Of a DNA stretch of 64,000 bases, positions 1-8,357 are shown one piece after another (the first letter of the stretch is position 1; each line of letters opens with the position of its first letter). The translations under genes and the position numbers were made by a program. The DNA comes from CAZMRF01 sp964568735 (GTDB lineage Bacteria; Acidobacteriota; Polarisedimenticolia; JACPZX01), in NCBI GenBank assembly GCA_964568735.1, contig CAZMRF010000001.1:1-64000 (forward strand), given 5' to 3'. The notes beneath the pieces were generated by a model that was not told where the DNA came from, made no database searches, and was given only the letters and a program-made list of their open reading frames with translations.

Positions 1-241
1 CCCGGGCGGGACTTCCACCCGCTAGGTCGGTGCAGCTTCTCAGGACGCACCATGGCCGCGAGAATACCAGATAGGGCGAGGCGCTCCCCCCGGGAGCCCC
101 CGGGGACGAGGGCCCTCCACGGCTCCAGGTGCGACCCCGGCGAGGGATACTGCATCATCGCCTAGGAGAGATCATCGACCGGAGGCAAGGGCCGTCCCAG
201 GTGGGCCGGGCCGCCCGCCGGCCCATCGAGATCGGAACATT
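1..241. other. Window edge, no convincing gene
   Basis: I see no gene here. One plus-strand frame is open from the window edge to a stop near 165, but its translation is arginine- and proline-rich with no recognisable domain, so I do not call it. The last bases hold the ribosome binding site GGAGG at 242-246 of the PDZ gene that starts at 254. Confidence 0.4.
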
Positions 242-253
242 GGAGGATCAGCC

Positions 254-1339
254 ATGAAGCGATGGGGCAAGCCCTCGAGCCTATCCCTGGTAGCCGTCCT
301 GCTGGCGGCACTCACCCTGGGTGCCGGGGTGGTGCTGGGCGGGTCCGATTCCCGCGACCGCCGAGCCGCGGCCGGAGGGCCCACCTGGGTCCACGACGGC
401 GACGAGGACGGAAAGCACGACGTGCGAGTCTTCCGCTGGGGGGGTGGCCCCAGGCTCGGAGTCGCCATCGACGAGGTGAGCCCGGAGAAGGCCACCGAGG
501 CCGGACTGGACCGACCCTACGGAGCGCTCGTGCGGGAGGTCGAGAAGGACAGCGCGGCGGCCCGCGCGGGAATCGAGCCGGGCGATCTCATCGTCGGCTT
601 CGACGGACAGCGCGTCGCAGGCATGCATGCGCTCATGCGAATGGTCCGCGAAACTCCCGATGGGCGGGTCGTGACGGTGGAGTTGGTCCGTGATGGGCAC
701 CGCCGATCGGTCGAGGCGGAGCTCGCCGCACGGGAGTCAGGACCGAACGTCTACAACCTCGGCGGCGAGGAAGGCGGCGACTTCGAGGTCGAGGTCCCCG
801 AGATCGACATCCGGATTCCGGAGATCATGCGGCTCAGGAACCACAGGCCCCGCCTCGGCGTGAGCATCGACGCGATGAACCCGCAGCTCGCAGAGTTCCT
901 TGGCGTCAAGCGTGAGGGCGGCGCTTTCGTCAAGGAAGTTTTCGACGACACGCCCGCGCGGCGGGCCGGGATCAAGGCCGGTGACGTGATCGTGGAGGTG
1001 GAGGGCCGGAAGATCGAGGACGTGGGCGATCTCTACCGCGTGCTGGCGGACTCGGAGGGGCGGACCATCAAGATCGTGATCGTGCGGGATGGTTCGGAGC
1101 GGACCGTCGAGGCTGCGATCGCGGCGGACGAGGACGACGACGATTGGGATGAGGGTCGCAGGATCGACCCGCAGCACCAGCGCGAGGTTCAGAGAGCCCT
1201 CAGGGAGGCCAGGCAGGCGCAGCAGGCGGCGATGGACGCCTACCGCGAGCAGCTCCAGGGGCTCCGGCAGGGCCTGAGGGAGGAGCGGCGAAGATCGCCC
1301 TACTTCACGCGGGTTGCCGCCGGTCGCGTTGAGATTTGA
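254..1339 (+). CDS. Exported protein with two PDZ domains and no protease domain
   Basis: The 361-residue product starts with a signal peptide (about residues 1-29, basic MKRWGK then a hydrophobic run). It has two PDZ domains, roughly residues 58-155 and 198-290. Each shows the carboxylate-loop/GD signature of HtrA-type PDZ domains (GIEPGDLIVGF and GIKAGDVIVEV). A very acidic stretch near 291-300 follows, then a Gln/Arg/Ala-rich helical tail. The start is fixed by GGAGG seven bases upstream of the ATG. No trypsin-like or S41 catalytic domain is present, so this is not DegP/HtrA itself. By inference it is a periplasmic or surface adaptor that binds protein C-termini. It stands alone on the plus strand, facing the convergent lytic transglycosylase gene. 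Specific function is unknown. Confidence 0.85.
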   Translation: MKRWGKPSSLSLVAVLLAALTLGAGVVLGGSDSRDRRAAAGGPTWVHDGDEDGKHDVRVFRWGGGPRLGVAIDEVSPEKATEAGLDRPYGALVREVEKDSAAARAGIEPGDLIVGFDGQRVAGMHALMRMVRETPDGRVVTVELVRDGHRRSVEAELAARESGPNVYNLGGEEGGDFEVEVPEIDIRIPEIMRLRNHRPRLGVSIDAMNPQLAEFLGVKREGGAFVKEVFDDTPARRAGIKAGDVIVEVEGRKIEDVGDLYRVLADSEGRTIKIVIVRDGSERTVEAAIAADEDDDDWDEGRRIDPQHQREVQRALREARQAQQAAMDAYREQLQGLRQGLREERRRSPYFTRVAAGRVEI

Positions 1340-1387
1340 TCGAAGGATGAAGGCTGGCGGGAGCGCGCGGAGTTCGTCCCGGCACCC

Positions 1388-2104
1388 TCAGCGAGCGTGG
1401 TAGAGGGTCAGGACCCTCTCGATGTACCGGATGGTCTCCCCGTAGGGGGGGAGCCCCCCGTAGCGTCTCACGGCCCCGGGGCCCGCGTTGTAGGCTGCGA
1501 GCGCGGGCACCAGCCGCCCCTGGCTCTCGTCGAGGAGCTTCGCCAGGAGGAAGGCGGAGCCGTCCACTGCCTCAGCTGGATCGAACGGATCCGCCACACC
1601 GAGATCCCTGGCGGTGGCCGGCATGAGCTGAGCGAGTCCCATGGCACCCTTCGGCGAGACGGCCGCCGGATCGAAGCCGCTCTCCACGAGCAGGACGCAG
1701 CGCAGGAGCTCGGGGTCCAGTCCATACTTCAGCGCTGCGGCCTCAATGAGGTGGCCGAAGCCTCCGTGCTCCTCTCCCTCCGTGAAGTAGTGCAGCGGGG
1801 CGGCTTCCACGATGGCGGCCGGCTCGGCAGGAGGCGGCGCAGGCACGATCGCGCTTTCCTGAACGATGACGGGAGCCTGCACCGCGGGCGCGGGGGCGGG
1901 CAGCGTGAGCAGCGCCTGGACTCGCCGGTTCTCCACGGCAAGCTGGCCTCCTCCGGGCAAGGTCAGCACGGCCATTTCCCCGTGCACCTCCACCTTGTCC
2001 GCGACGAGAGTGCCGCCGCCCTCGAAGCGCACCTCGACCGACGCAGACGCCACCGCCGTCGCCGAGAGAGCCGACAGGCCGAGAATCAGCAGCGATGCTC
2101 GCAT
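1388..2104 (-). CDS. Lytic transglycosylase (SLT family), exported
   Basis: The 238-residue protein has a signal peptide (about residues 1-22), a Pro/Ala-rich middle, and a C-terminal soluble-lytic-transglycosylase domain from about residue 113 to the end. Family motifs are clear: catalytic Glu141 in LLVESGFDP, then GAMGLAQLMP and LAAYNAGPGAV. The family cleaves peptidoglycan glycan strands and forms 1,6-anhydro-muramic ends in the periplasm. I chose the ATG at 2104 because it begins the signal peptide; an upstream extension would run into the end of mutL. A candidate promoter lies so close to this ATG that the message may be nearly leaderless. The N-terminal part (residues 23-110) has short beta-like segments and no family I recognise. 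Confidence 0.9.
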   Translation of the reverse strand: MRASLLILGLSALSATAVASASVEVRFEGGGTLVADKVEVHGEMAVLTLPGGGQLAVENRRVQALLTLPAPAPAVQAPVIVQESAIVPAPPPAEPAAIVEAAPLHYFTEGEEHGGFGHLIEAAALKYGLDPELLRCVLLVESGFDPAAVSPKGAMGLAQLMPATARDLGVADPFDPAEAVDGSAFLLAKLLDESQGRLVPALAAYNAGPGAVRRYGGLPPYGETIRYIERVLTLYHAR

Positions 2105-2113
2105 CGTGCCTGG

Positions 2114-2142
2114 AGTATACGGGCATCCCCGCCGTGCAACAA
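2114..2142 (-). promoter_or_regulatory. Candidate sigma-70 promoter of the lytic transglycosylase gene
   Basis: On the minus strand, TTGTTG (2137-2142) and TATACT (2114-2119) are separated by 17 bases. The -10 box matches five of six consensus positions and the -35 three of six. Transcription would begin around 2106-2108, leaving only two to four bases before the ATG at 2104. No good Shine-Dalgarno sequence is visible there, which fits a leaderless message but could be coincidence. Confidence 0.35.
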
Positions 2143-2165
2143 CGCCCGTCCTGGCCAGACTATCG

Positions 2166-3923
2166 CTAAGGCCGTCCAAATCGACGCTCCAGCTCACGGT
2201 GACTCCAGCGGAGGATGGTCGGTCGCCCATGGGGGCATTTCGCGGGCGAGCGGCACTCCAGCAGCCGGCTGACGATCCAGGCGGTCTTCTCCGGCGACAG
2301 GGATGAGGTGACCTTCACTGCGGCATGGCAGGCGGCGGTCGCGAGCATCCGGCGACGCCGGCCCTCGATGCCACCTGGACTGGCCTCCGCTCCTTCGACG
2401 GCTGCCGCGAAGATCTCCCCCACCAGGGCCCCCGGATCCGTCTCCGATAGGGCCGCCGGGATCCCCCGCACGACGAGAGTGCCCTCCCCGAAGGGCTCGC
2501 TGTCGAAGCCGAGGCTGTTGAGGTCGGCGGCCAGGGACTCGATCTGGTCCCGCCATCGTGCCGGGGGCTGGATGGTCCGGGGAAAGAGCAGGGTCTGGAT
2601 CTGGTCGGGTCGCCTCTCGTCGCTCTCCCCGAGGATCTCGAAGAGGATCCTCTCGTGGGCGGCGTGCTGATCCACGACAATCAGGCCTCCGGGCTCCTCG
2701 GCAAGGATGTATCCGTTTCTGTAGTTCCCGATGACGACAGGCTGTCCCTGCGGCATCCCCGGCTCGGCCACGAGGGAATCCAGGGGATCTGCCTCGCCCC
2801 GCGGCCATGCGATCCGCGCCCCCGTGGTTTCCCTGTGACCCAGGTAGCTCTCGAGCGCGACAGCCAGCCCCCCGTCCCGTCTCGGGGCTTTGCGACTCGC
2901 CATGAGGGACGGAGCGCCCGGAGCCGGCCCGGCCCGGCCGGGGAGGGCATTGCGCAGGCTGTCCGCGACGGCGCGCTCGACGAGCCTGAAAACCGATTGC
3001 GGATCCCTGAAGCGGACCTCAGACTTGGCTGGGTGGACATTCACGTCCACCTGCTCGGGGTGCAGGCGCAGGGAGAGCATGCAGGCGAGCGGCGTTCCTG
3101 ATGGAAGCACTGCCTCCGCCGCCCTCGAGATGGCGCGCAGCATCAGCCGATCTCGCACGACCCGGCCATTGACCACGAGCCTGCGCGTCCCGAGGCGTCT
3201 CCCCGCCTCGCCGAGCACCACGAATCCCTGGATGGCGACGCCTTCCAGCTCCAGGAGAAGCTCCGCGGCCCCTTCGGAGGCCTCGGTCCCCTCGATCTGG
3301 CCGAGGCGCGTCCTGACGTCGGGCGCAGGAGGGAGGTCGAAGAGGCGCCGCTGTCCGTGACTCAGCCGGAAGCGCGTGCCGGGACGTGAGAGGGCGAGCG
3401 ACGAGAAGAGCTCGAGGATGTGGCCCATCTCCGTCCCCGGTTTTCTCAGGAATCGCCGCCGCGCGGGCGTGTTGTAGAAGAGGTCCCGCACGGCGAGCGT
3501 CGTCCCGCGTGGGTGCGCATGCGGCGCGACCGAGAGGATCCTGCCTCCCTCCACGTCGACGCGCGTTCCCCCGGCTCCCGTCCCCGTCATCAGGGTCAGG
3601 CGGGAGACGGCGGCGATCGACGGAAGGGCCTCGCCGCGAAAGCCGAGCGTCGCGACGTGATCGAGCGGCGTGTCCGCCGTGAGCTTGCTCGTGGCATGGC
3701 GCTCGAGCGCCGCGACGGCGTCATCGCCGTCCATCCCGCAGCCGTCGTCGATCACCTCCACGAGGCGGCGCCCACCCTCTTCGAGGCGGACTGCGATCGC
3801 CGTGGCCTCCGCATCGATGGCGTTCTCGATGAGCTCCTTGGCCACCGAGGCGGGACGTTCCACGACTTCGCCCGCGGCGATCGTGTTGATCATCGACTCC
3901 GGCAGGACACGGATCCGACCCAT
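2166..3923 (-). CDS. mutL: DNA mismatch repair protein MutL, endonuclease type
   Basis: The 585-residue protein has the GHKL ATPase of MutL at its N-terminus (ELIENAIDA, DDGCGM, GFRGEAL within the first 100 residues). Its C-terminal dimerisation domain carries the metal-binding endonuclease motif DQHA-x2-E-x4-E at about 418-429, ACHAAVK near 530 and CPHGRP near 563. These mark the nicking form of MutL found in bacteria without MutH, so it should both couple to MutS and nick the new strand. The ATG at 3923 gives the usual MutL start (MGRIRVLPES). A GTG twelve codons upstream is the alternative. The Shine-Dalgarno AGGGGGAG abuts the ATG. mutS is not in the window. The stop is 61 bases upstream of the lytic transglycosylase start on the same strand. 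Confidence 0.97.
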   Translation of the reverse strand: MGRIRVLPESMINTIAAGEVVERPASVAKELIENAIDAEATAIAVRLEEGGRRLVEVIDDGCGMDGDDAVAALERHATSKLTADTPLDHVATLGFRGEALPSIAAVSRLTLMTGTGAGGTRVDVEGGRILSVAPHAHPRGTTLAVRDLFYNTPARRRFLRKPGTEMGHILELFSSLALSRPGTRFRLSHGQRRLFDLPPAPDVRTRLGQIEGTEASEGAAELLLELEGVAIQGFVVLGEAGRRLGTRRLVVNGRVVRDRLMLRAISRAAEAVLPSGTPLACMLSLRLHPEQVDVNVHPAKSEVRFRDPQSVFRLVERAVADSLRNALPGRAGPAPGAPSLMASRKAPRRDGGLAVALESYLGHRETTGARIAWPRGEADPLDSLVAEPGMPQGQPVVIGNYRNGYILAEEPGGLIVVDQHAAHERILFEILGESDERRPDQIQTLLFPRTIQPPARWRDQIESLAADLNSLGFDSEPFGEGTLVVRGIPAALSETDPGALVGEIFAAAVEGAEASPGGIEGRRRRMLATAACHAAVKVTSSLSPEKTAWIVSRLLECRSPAKCPHGRPTILRWSHRELERRFGRP

Positions 3924-4087
3924 CTCCCCCTCGCGATCTACGAGCCTGTCAGATGGCACAATCTACACGAATCTCTCCTGGGACGGATGGGAATGCTCCC
4001 CAGCGACGACTACAATCGGCCCTCGTGACCGGCGCCCGCCGCGGACCCGACCCGGAGGGCTGCTCCGGCCTGGAGGCTCAGAATCCG

Positions 4088-4780
4088 TTGAAGTGGACCT
4101 GGTTCCCTGCGACGAGCGGGCTCGCCGCCCTGGTCGGGATCCTGGTTTTGCTCCTGCCCGGCCCCCGCGCGAGCGGCGCGGACACGGGGAACCCCGTCGC
4201 CCGGTGGCTCTTCGACGAAGGGGCGGGGCCGATCGCGGGGGACGGCGCCGACGGCGCTGCGAACGGAAAGATCTTCGGCGCGGCCTGGAGCCCGGGGATC
4301 TCCGGGAAGGCCCTCGCCTTCGACGACTACTCGACCATCGACTACCTCAAGCCGGATGTCTCGAAGGCCACGCGCGTCGTCGTTCCCCACACGGAGAAGC
4401 TCAATCCGGCGGGCGCCTTCACCCTCCGAGCCACGATCGAGCCCGCCCGTGACCCGCTCTTCTATGCCGGGATCATNNNNNNNNNNGAGAAGGGGCGAGG
4501 GTACGGAGCCTCCTACCGCCTCCTCCTCCTTCGCGGGCTCAGGGTGCGCGTCACGCTCGGCTCGGCGGAAGACGTGGTGACGAGCGCTGAGCCTCTCAGC
4601 CTCGGCCAATGGCACGAGCTCGAGGCGACGTACGACGGCACCTCGCTCGTCCTCTCCATCGACGGCAAGGAGGCGGGCCGAAAGGGAGTGGTCAAGGCCG
4701 CGATGGCCTCGAAGGCGGACCTCGTCTTCGGGGAGCGCTTCTCGGGAAAGATCGACCGCGTCGAGATCACCGCTCCCTGA
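4088..4780 (+). CDS. Exported LamG/concanavalin-like domain protein, interrupted by an assembly gap
   Basis: After a hydrophobic signal segment (LAALVGILVLLL) comes one jelly-roll domain of the LamG/concanavalin A-like type. It is recognisable by the opening VARWLFDEG and by the later LSLGQWHELEATYDG plus LVLSIDGKEAG strands. Such domains bind carbohydrate or protein ligands outside the cell. Ten N bases at 4477-4486 fall inside it. The frame is the same on both sides, but the true gap length is unknown, so residue numbering is approximate. The start is uncertain. TTG 4088 has GGAGG 11 bases upstream and gives a clean signal peptide. GTG 4025 and ATG 3953 are in-frame alternatives, the latter only 30 bases from divergent mutL. 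Confidence 0.7.
   Translation: MKWTWFPATSGLAALVGILVLLLPGPRASGADTGNPVARWLFDEGAGPIAGDGADGAANGKIFGAAWSPGISGKALAFDDYSTIDYLKPDVSKATRVVVPHTEKLNPAGAFTLRATIEPARDPLFYAGIXXXXEKGRGYGASYRLLLLRGLRVRVTLGSAEDVVTSAEPLSLGQWHELEATYDGTSLVLSIDGKEAGRKGVVKAAMASKADLVFGERFSGKIDRVEITAP
4477..4486. other. Scaffold gap of ten N
   Basis: Ten consecutive N bases lie inside the LamG-domain gene. A round length of ten is usually a placeholder, so the true number of missing bases is unknown. Confidence 0.99.
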
Positions 4781-4791
4781 CGGGCGTCAGG
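4776..4791. terminator. Candidate bidirectional terminator hairpin
   Basis: The inverted repeat CCTGACG-GG-CGTCAGG overlaps the LamG stop codon and sits between two convergent genes. No T-run follows on either strand, so it is weak as an intrinsic terminator and rests mainly on position. Confidence 0.3.
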
Positions 4792-4811
4792 ACGCTGCGC
4801 GGGCCGAGGTT

Positions 4812-5861
4812 CTACTCGGCCAGGCTCCTCGCAGACTTCGAGGTGCTCCGGGCGACCGGAGCCGTGTGCGGGTGGCGCCGTCTGCGCGGGCGGACGGGAG
4901 CCACCGGCCGGAGCGTCACGACGGAGGGGTCCTGCTCGGCGGCGATGCGGGAGACGCGATCCAGGGCCTCGCTCTGAATCTGCCGCACCCGCTCCCTGGA
5001 GATCTTCAGCCTCCGGCCAATCGACTCGAGCGTGTGCTCGGCGCCGTCCTCGATCCCGTAGCGCAGGCGCAGGACGATCCTGTGGCGCGGCGGGAGCTGG
5101 TCCAGGAGCCGGAGGATGAAATCACGCATCTCGGTCTGGAAGATGTTCGCCACGGGGCTGGGAGCCGAGGTGTCCTCGACCTCGATGGGACCCTCCCTCT
5201 CGGGATCGATCCTCCGGTCGAGCGATATCGGCTGCTGCAGGCGCCGTGCGGACTCCCACTCCTTGAAGGGGACGATCCCGGAGGCGTCGATCTTCTTCTC
5301 GATATCGACCTCCCGGCCGTTCTTCCGGCTGCGCACTCCCTCCAGGAGTCGATCGACGCGGCGGAGCTTCTGATGCATGTGCACGGGGATCCGGATGAGA
5401 TCCTGCTTGTCGCAGATCGCGCGGGCGAGGGCCTGGCGGATCCACCAGGACGCATAGGTCGAGAAGCGCGTCCCCTTCCGGGGATCGAACTTCTCGGCGG
5501 CGCGCATGAGGCCGATGTTCCCCTCCTGGATCAGATCCTGGAGCGGAAGGCCCGCCGACCGGTACCGCTTCGCCCAGTAGATCACCAGCCGGAGGTTCCG
5601 GAGAACGAGCTCCTCGAGGGCCGCGGGATCGCCCTTGGCGGTCTTCTTCGCGAGGTCGCGCTCAGCCTGCGGGCTGAGGAGCTCCCACTGGGAGATTTCG
5701 CGGAGATACTGCTCGAGAGACTCGCCGGGCTCCGGGGGCGTGGGAGCACCGGGCTCGGGGCCGGCCTCCGGAGCCTCCTCCGGGGCGGCGGTCACCTCTT
5801 CGGCTACCACGCCAACCTCGGCGGGGTCGCCCTCGAGCGTTTCCAGTGTCGGGTCAACCAT
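4812..5861 (-). CDS. RNA polymerase sigma-70 family factor (RpoD/RpoS type)
   Basis: The 349-residue protein has an acidic Pro/Glu-rich N-terminus (about residues 1-55), then region 1.2 (SLEQYLREISQWELLS) and region 2 with DLIQEGNIGLMRAAEKFD and FSTYASWWIRQALARAI. Region 3 and region 4 follow, with the helix-turn-helix TLESIGRRLKISRERVRQI. All regions for -10 and -35 recognition are present. It lacks a long region 1.1 and the non-conserved region of large primary factors, so it resembles group 1/2 factors such as RpoS or a short RpoD; I cannot tell which. The start at 5861 is supported by AAGGGG seven bases upstream. The basic C-terminal tail (RPRRRRHPH...) is unusual. The gene stands alone after a 269-base spacer. 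Confidence 0.93.
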   Translation of the reverse strand: MVDPTLETLEGDPAEVGVVAEEVTAAPEEAPEAGPEPGAPTPPEPGESLEQYLREISQWELLSPQAERDLAKKTAKGDPAALEELVLRNLRLVIYWAKRYRSAGLPLQDLIQEGNIGLMRAAEKFDPRKGTRFSTYASWWIRQALARAICDKQDLIRIPVHMHQKLRRVDRLLEGVRSRKNGREVDIEKKIDASGIVPFKEWESARRLQQPISLDRRIDPEREGPIEVEDTSAPSPVANIFQTEMRDFILRLLDQLPPRHRIVLRLRYGIEDGAEHTLESIGRRLKISRERVRQIQSEALDRVSRIAAEQDPSVVTLRPVAPVRPRRRRHPHTAPVARSTSKSARSLAE

Positions 5862-6130
5862 GAGTGTCCCCTTACGGCGGGGCTCCATGAAGACAGCTAA
5901 CATTCCTCGAGACGACCCTATTCTTGCAGAGGGTGTGCCACCTCCCTGTCCGAGGCCGTGCGGGGGTGGAATGCAGGACACAAGATGGGGCTTGACAGGT
6001 TAACTCTTTTATTATCAGGTGATTACGCTCCGGTGATGCCCGGGCCGGTGGATTCCAACTCCAGCACCGCCCGCGAGCTCATGTGTCCCTTGTGGGAGAC
6101 AGCGCCTGTCTACCCGCCGGACGGCTCCCG

Positions 6131-6886
6131 TCAGCGGGACTCTCCAGGGGTGCGGCGGACCTGGATGGAGTTCCGTACTTCGGTGACCCCTCGGAGGCCG
6201 TAGGCGAGGCGCTCGGCCCGCAGTCGATCCACGTGGGAGAGCGCGAAGCCGCCGAGCGTCACGACCCCTCCCTCGCCCACGCTCACCGTCAGCTCCTCGA
6301 CCCCTCCGAAGACGCGCTTGTCTCGGAGGATCTTTTCGATCCGGCGTTTCAGGATCTCGGGATCGACGGGCGTCGGCGCCACCCGGATCTGGTTGTCGAG
6401 GGACTGGAGTCCCTGGACCCGCGAGGCCAGCTTCTCGGCCTCGAGGCGGTCACGGGCGAGAGGCACCTCACCGGTGAGGGTGAGCGCCGCTTCGACGACG
6501 CTGACCTGGATGCCGAAGGAGCTCAGGCGCGGCGAGGCCTCCAGGGCCCTCAACGAGTGGAATTGCAGGAGGCTGTCGGGGATCTCGGCGGTGTCGATCG
6601 TTATGAGATTCTCGACCGAAGAAAGTCCGCGAACGCCCAGGGCGAGCCTCTCCGCCTCCGCCCGGCTGTGCAGGTCCGGAACCTCCCCCGAGAGGAGCAG
6701 GCGGGCCTCGTGGACCTCGACGTGGACTCGATGGGCGTCCATTCCCGGCCGGCCCGTGATGGTACGGGCGACCTCGGCCGCGAGCGTCTCGTCGGAGGGG
6801 GGTACCGGCCGGATCTTGATGACCTCGACGGCGGGCAGGGAGAGGGCGCCCGCGAGGATGCAGGTCAGGGCGGCGAGACACCGCAT
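6131..6886 (-). CDS. Exported protein with three BON domains
   Basis: A signal peptide (MRCLAALTCILAGALSLPA) precedes three consecutive BON domains, about residues 35-100, 108-172 and 178-245. Each has the family pattern of an alpha helix followed by V-x-V-x-L-x-G and a conserved glycine: LLLSGEVP, LTLTGEVP and VTLGGFAL. BON domains in OsmY- and secretin-like proteins bind phospholipid membranes, so an envelope-stability role is plausible but inferred. The gene directly follows rtcB. An in-frame TTG at 6913 overlaps the rtcB stop (TTGA), so translational coupling with a slightly longer N-terminus is possible. I prefer ATG 6886 because it gives a clean signal peptide. Confidence 0.8.
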   Translation of the reverse strand: MRCLAALTCILAGALSLPAVEVIKIRPVPPSDETLAAEVARTITGRPGMDAHRVHVEVHEARLLLSGEVPDLHSRAEAERLALGVRGLSSVENLITIDTAEIPDSLLQFHSLRALEASPRLSSFGIQVSVVEAALTLTGEVPLARDRLEAEKLASRVQGLQSLDNQIRVAPTPVDPEILKRRIEKILRDKRVFGGVEELTVSVGEGGVVTLGGFALSHVDRLRAERLAYGLRGVTEVRNSIQVRRTPGESR

Positions 6887-6909
6887 GATGACGCCGCCGC
6901 TCCGTGCGC

Positions 6910-8346
6910 TCAACCCTTGATCACTCCCATGGGGACCAGGCGGGCCACCTTTCGCGCGATGCCGGCGCCATGCACGACATCGACGACCTCGGCAACGTCC
7001 TTGTAGGCTTCAGAGATCTCCTCGCTCACCGTCCTCTCTCCTTCCGCCTTCACGATGATGCCACGGGCGGCGAGCTCCTTGAGGATAGGGCGCCCGCGGG
7101 CGGATCGCCTCGCCGCGGTCCGGCTGAGGCGACGGCCGGCTCCGTGGCAGGTGCTGCCCCACGTCTCTTTCCAGGCGCCTTCAGTCCCTACCAGGACGAA
7201 GGAGTACCTGCCCATGTCGCCCGGGATGAGGACGGGCTGGCCTACCTCGCGGTAGGGCGCCGGAGTCTCGGCATGGCGGGGAGGAAAGGCCCGCGTCGCC
7301 CCCTTCCGGTGAACGCAGAGCTTCCGCACCTTCCCGTCGACCTCGTGGCTCTCGATCTTCGCGATGTTGTGGCAGACGTCGTAGACGATGTCGAGCTTCA
7401 GATCTCTCGGCGGCCGCTGGAGCACTCGCTGGAAGCTCTCCCTCACCCAGTGGGTCATGACCTGCCGGTTGGCGAAGGCGTAGTTCGCCGCGGCCGCCAT
7501 GGCCCCGAGGTAGCGCGTGCCCTCGGGCGATCTGACCGGAGCGCAGCAGAGCTGCTTGTCCGGGAGCTCGATGCCGTACTTGACCGCAGCCCGCAGCATG
7601 ACGTCGAGGGAGTCGTCACACACCTGGTAGCCGAGCCCACGCGACCCGCTGTGGATCGTGACCGTGATCTGGCCCCGATGGAGACCGAGTGCCGCCGCCG
7701 CGCGCTCGTCGAAGATCTCGTCGACGGCCTGGATCTCCGCGAAGTGGTTCCCTGAGCCGAGCGTCCCCAGCTGGCGCCGTCCCCGCTCGATGGCGCGGGG
7801 GCTCACGGCGTCGGGGTCGGGGCGCGGGATCGCCCCGCCCGACTCGATGAATTCGAGATCTCCGCGATCGCCCAGGCCTCGCTCCACGGCCCACGCGGCG
7901 CCTCGCTCGAGGACTCTCCTGATCTCTCCTGCCCCGAGGTTCATGTCGGCGCGGCTCGAACCGACGCCGCTGGGGATGTTCGAGAAGAGCGCGTGGACGA
8001 GGTCCGTGATCCGGGGCTCGATGTCGGCGCGGCTCAGACCTGAGCGCAGCAGCCGGACGCCTCAGTTGATGTCGTAGCCGACGCCGCCCGGGGAGATGAC
8101 CCCCTCGTCGACGTCGAAGGCCGCCACACCCCCGATCGGGAAACCGTAGCCCCAGTGCATGTCGGGCATTGCCATCGAAGCGCGGACGATCCCGGGAAGG
8201 CAGGCGACGTTCGCCACCTGTGCCAGGCACTGGTCCTCTCCCATCGACTCCATCAGGCGGTGATCCGCGTAGATGACTCCCGGCACCCTCATCTTCCCCG
8301 TTCTGGGCAACCGCAATCGGTAGGCATCGATTCGCTGGAGCTGCAT
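6910..8346 (-). CDS. rtcB: RNA-splicing ligase RtcB with an in-frame TGA (candidate selenocysteine) at the catalytic cysteine
   Basis: Read through one TGA (8062-8064), this frame gives 478 residues, the normal RtcB length. RtcB joins 2',3'-cyclic phosphate (or 3'-phosphate) and 5'-OH RNA ends using GTP and Mn2+, in tRNA or RNA repair. The TGA is codon 95, in GYDIN-x-GVRLL, where other RtcBs have the cysteine that bridges both manganese ions (Cys98 in Pyrococcus, Cys78 in E. coli). The other active-site motifs are intact: [21 protein letters not shown] and [12 protein letters not shown] with the guanylylated histidine. The frame is exactly continuous on both sides of the TGA. A SECIS-like hairpin begins a few bases downstream. 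The start ATG at 8346 has GAGGTGA before it, 11 bases after archease. Alternatives are a TGC/TGT-to-TGA sequence error or a recent nonsense mutation. Start and family are secure; selenocysteine is inference. Confidence 0.9.
8027..8050 (-). promoter_or_regulatory. Candidate bacterial SECIS element inside rtcB
   Basis: On the minus strand the RNA just after UGA can form a perfect five-base-pair stem GCUCA/UGAGC with loop GGUC (8032-8045). Two further G-C pairs on each side of a bulged U and a bulged C extend it to 8027-8050. The loop begins 21 nt after the UGA, within the roughly 16-37 nt window of bacterial SECIS elements, and starts with G. The octamer CAGGUCUG is identical to the apical part of the E. 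coli fdhF SECIS, where GGUC contacts SelB. No folding program was run. Confidence 0.65.
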
Positions 8347-8357
8347 GATCACCTCGG

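Noticed and set aside
1..165. Partial gene entering from the left edge
   Set aside because: One frame is open to a stop at about 165, but composition is Arg/Pro-rich with no family similarity, and no operon relation to the PDZ gene is evident.
5992..6020. TTGACA in an AT-rich patch between the sigma factor and BON genes, as a plus-strand promoter
   Set aside because: No acceptable -10 at 16-18 bases (TATTAT is only 12 away) and no plus-strand gene follows. A GATAAT on the minus strand also lacks a -35. The 269-base spacer otherwise holds nothing I can name.
6910..8346. rtcB as two separate genes or a nonsense pseudogene
   Set aside because: The frame is continuous on both sides, only the catalytic Cys codon is TGA, a SECIS-like hairpin follows, and archease is intact. 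A sequencing error remains possible and is stated in the finding.
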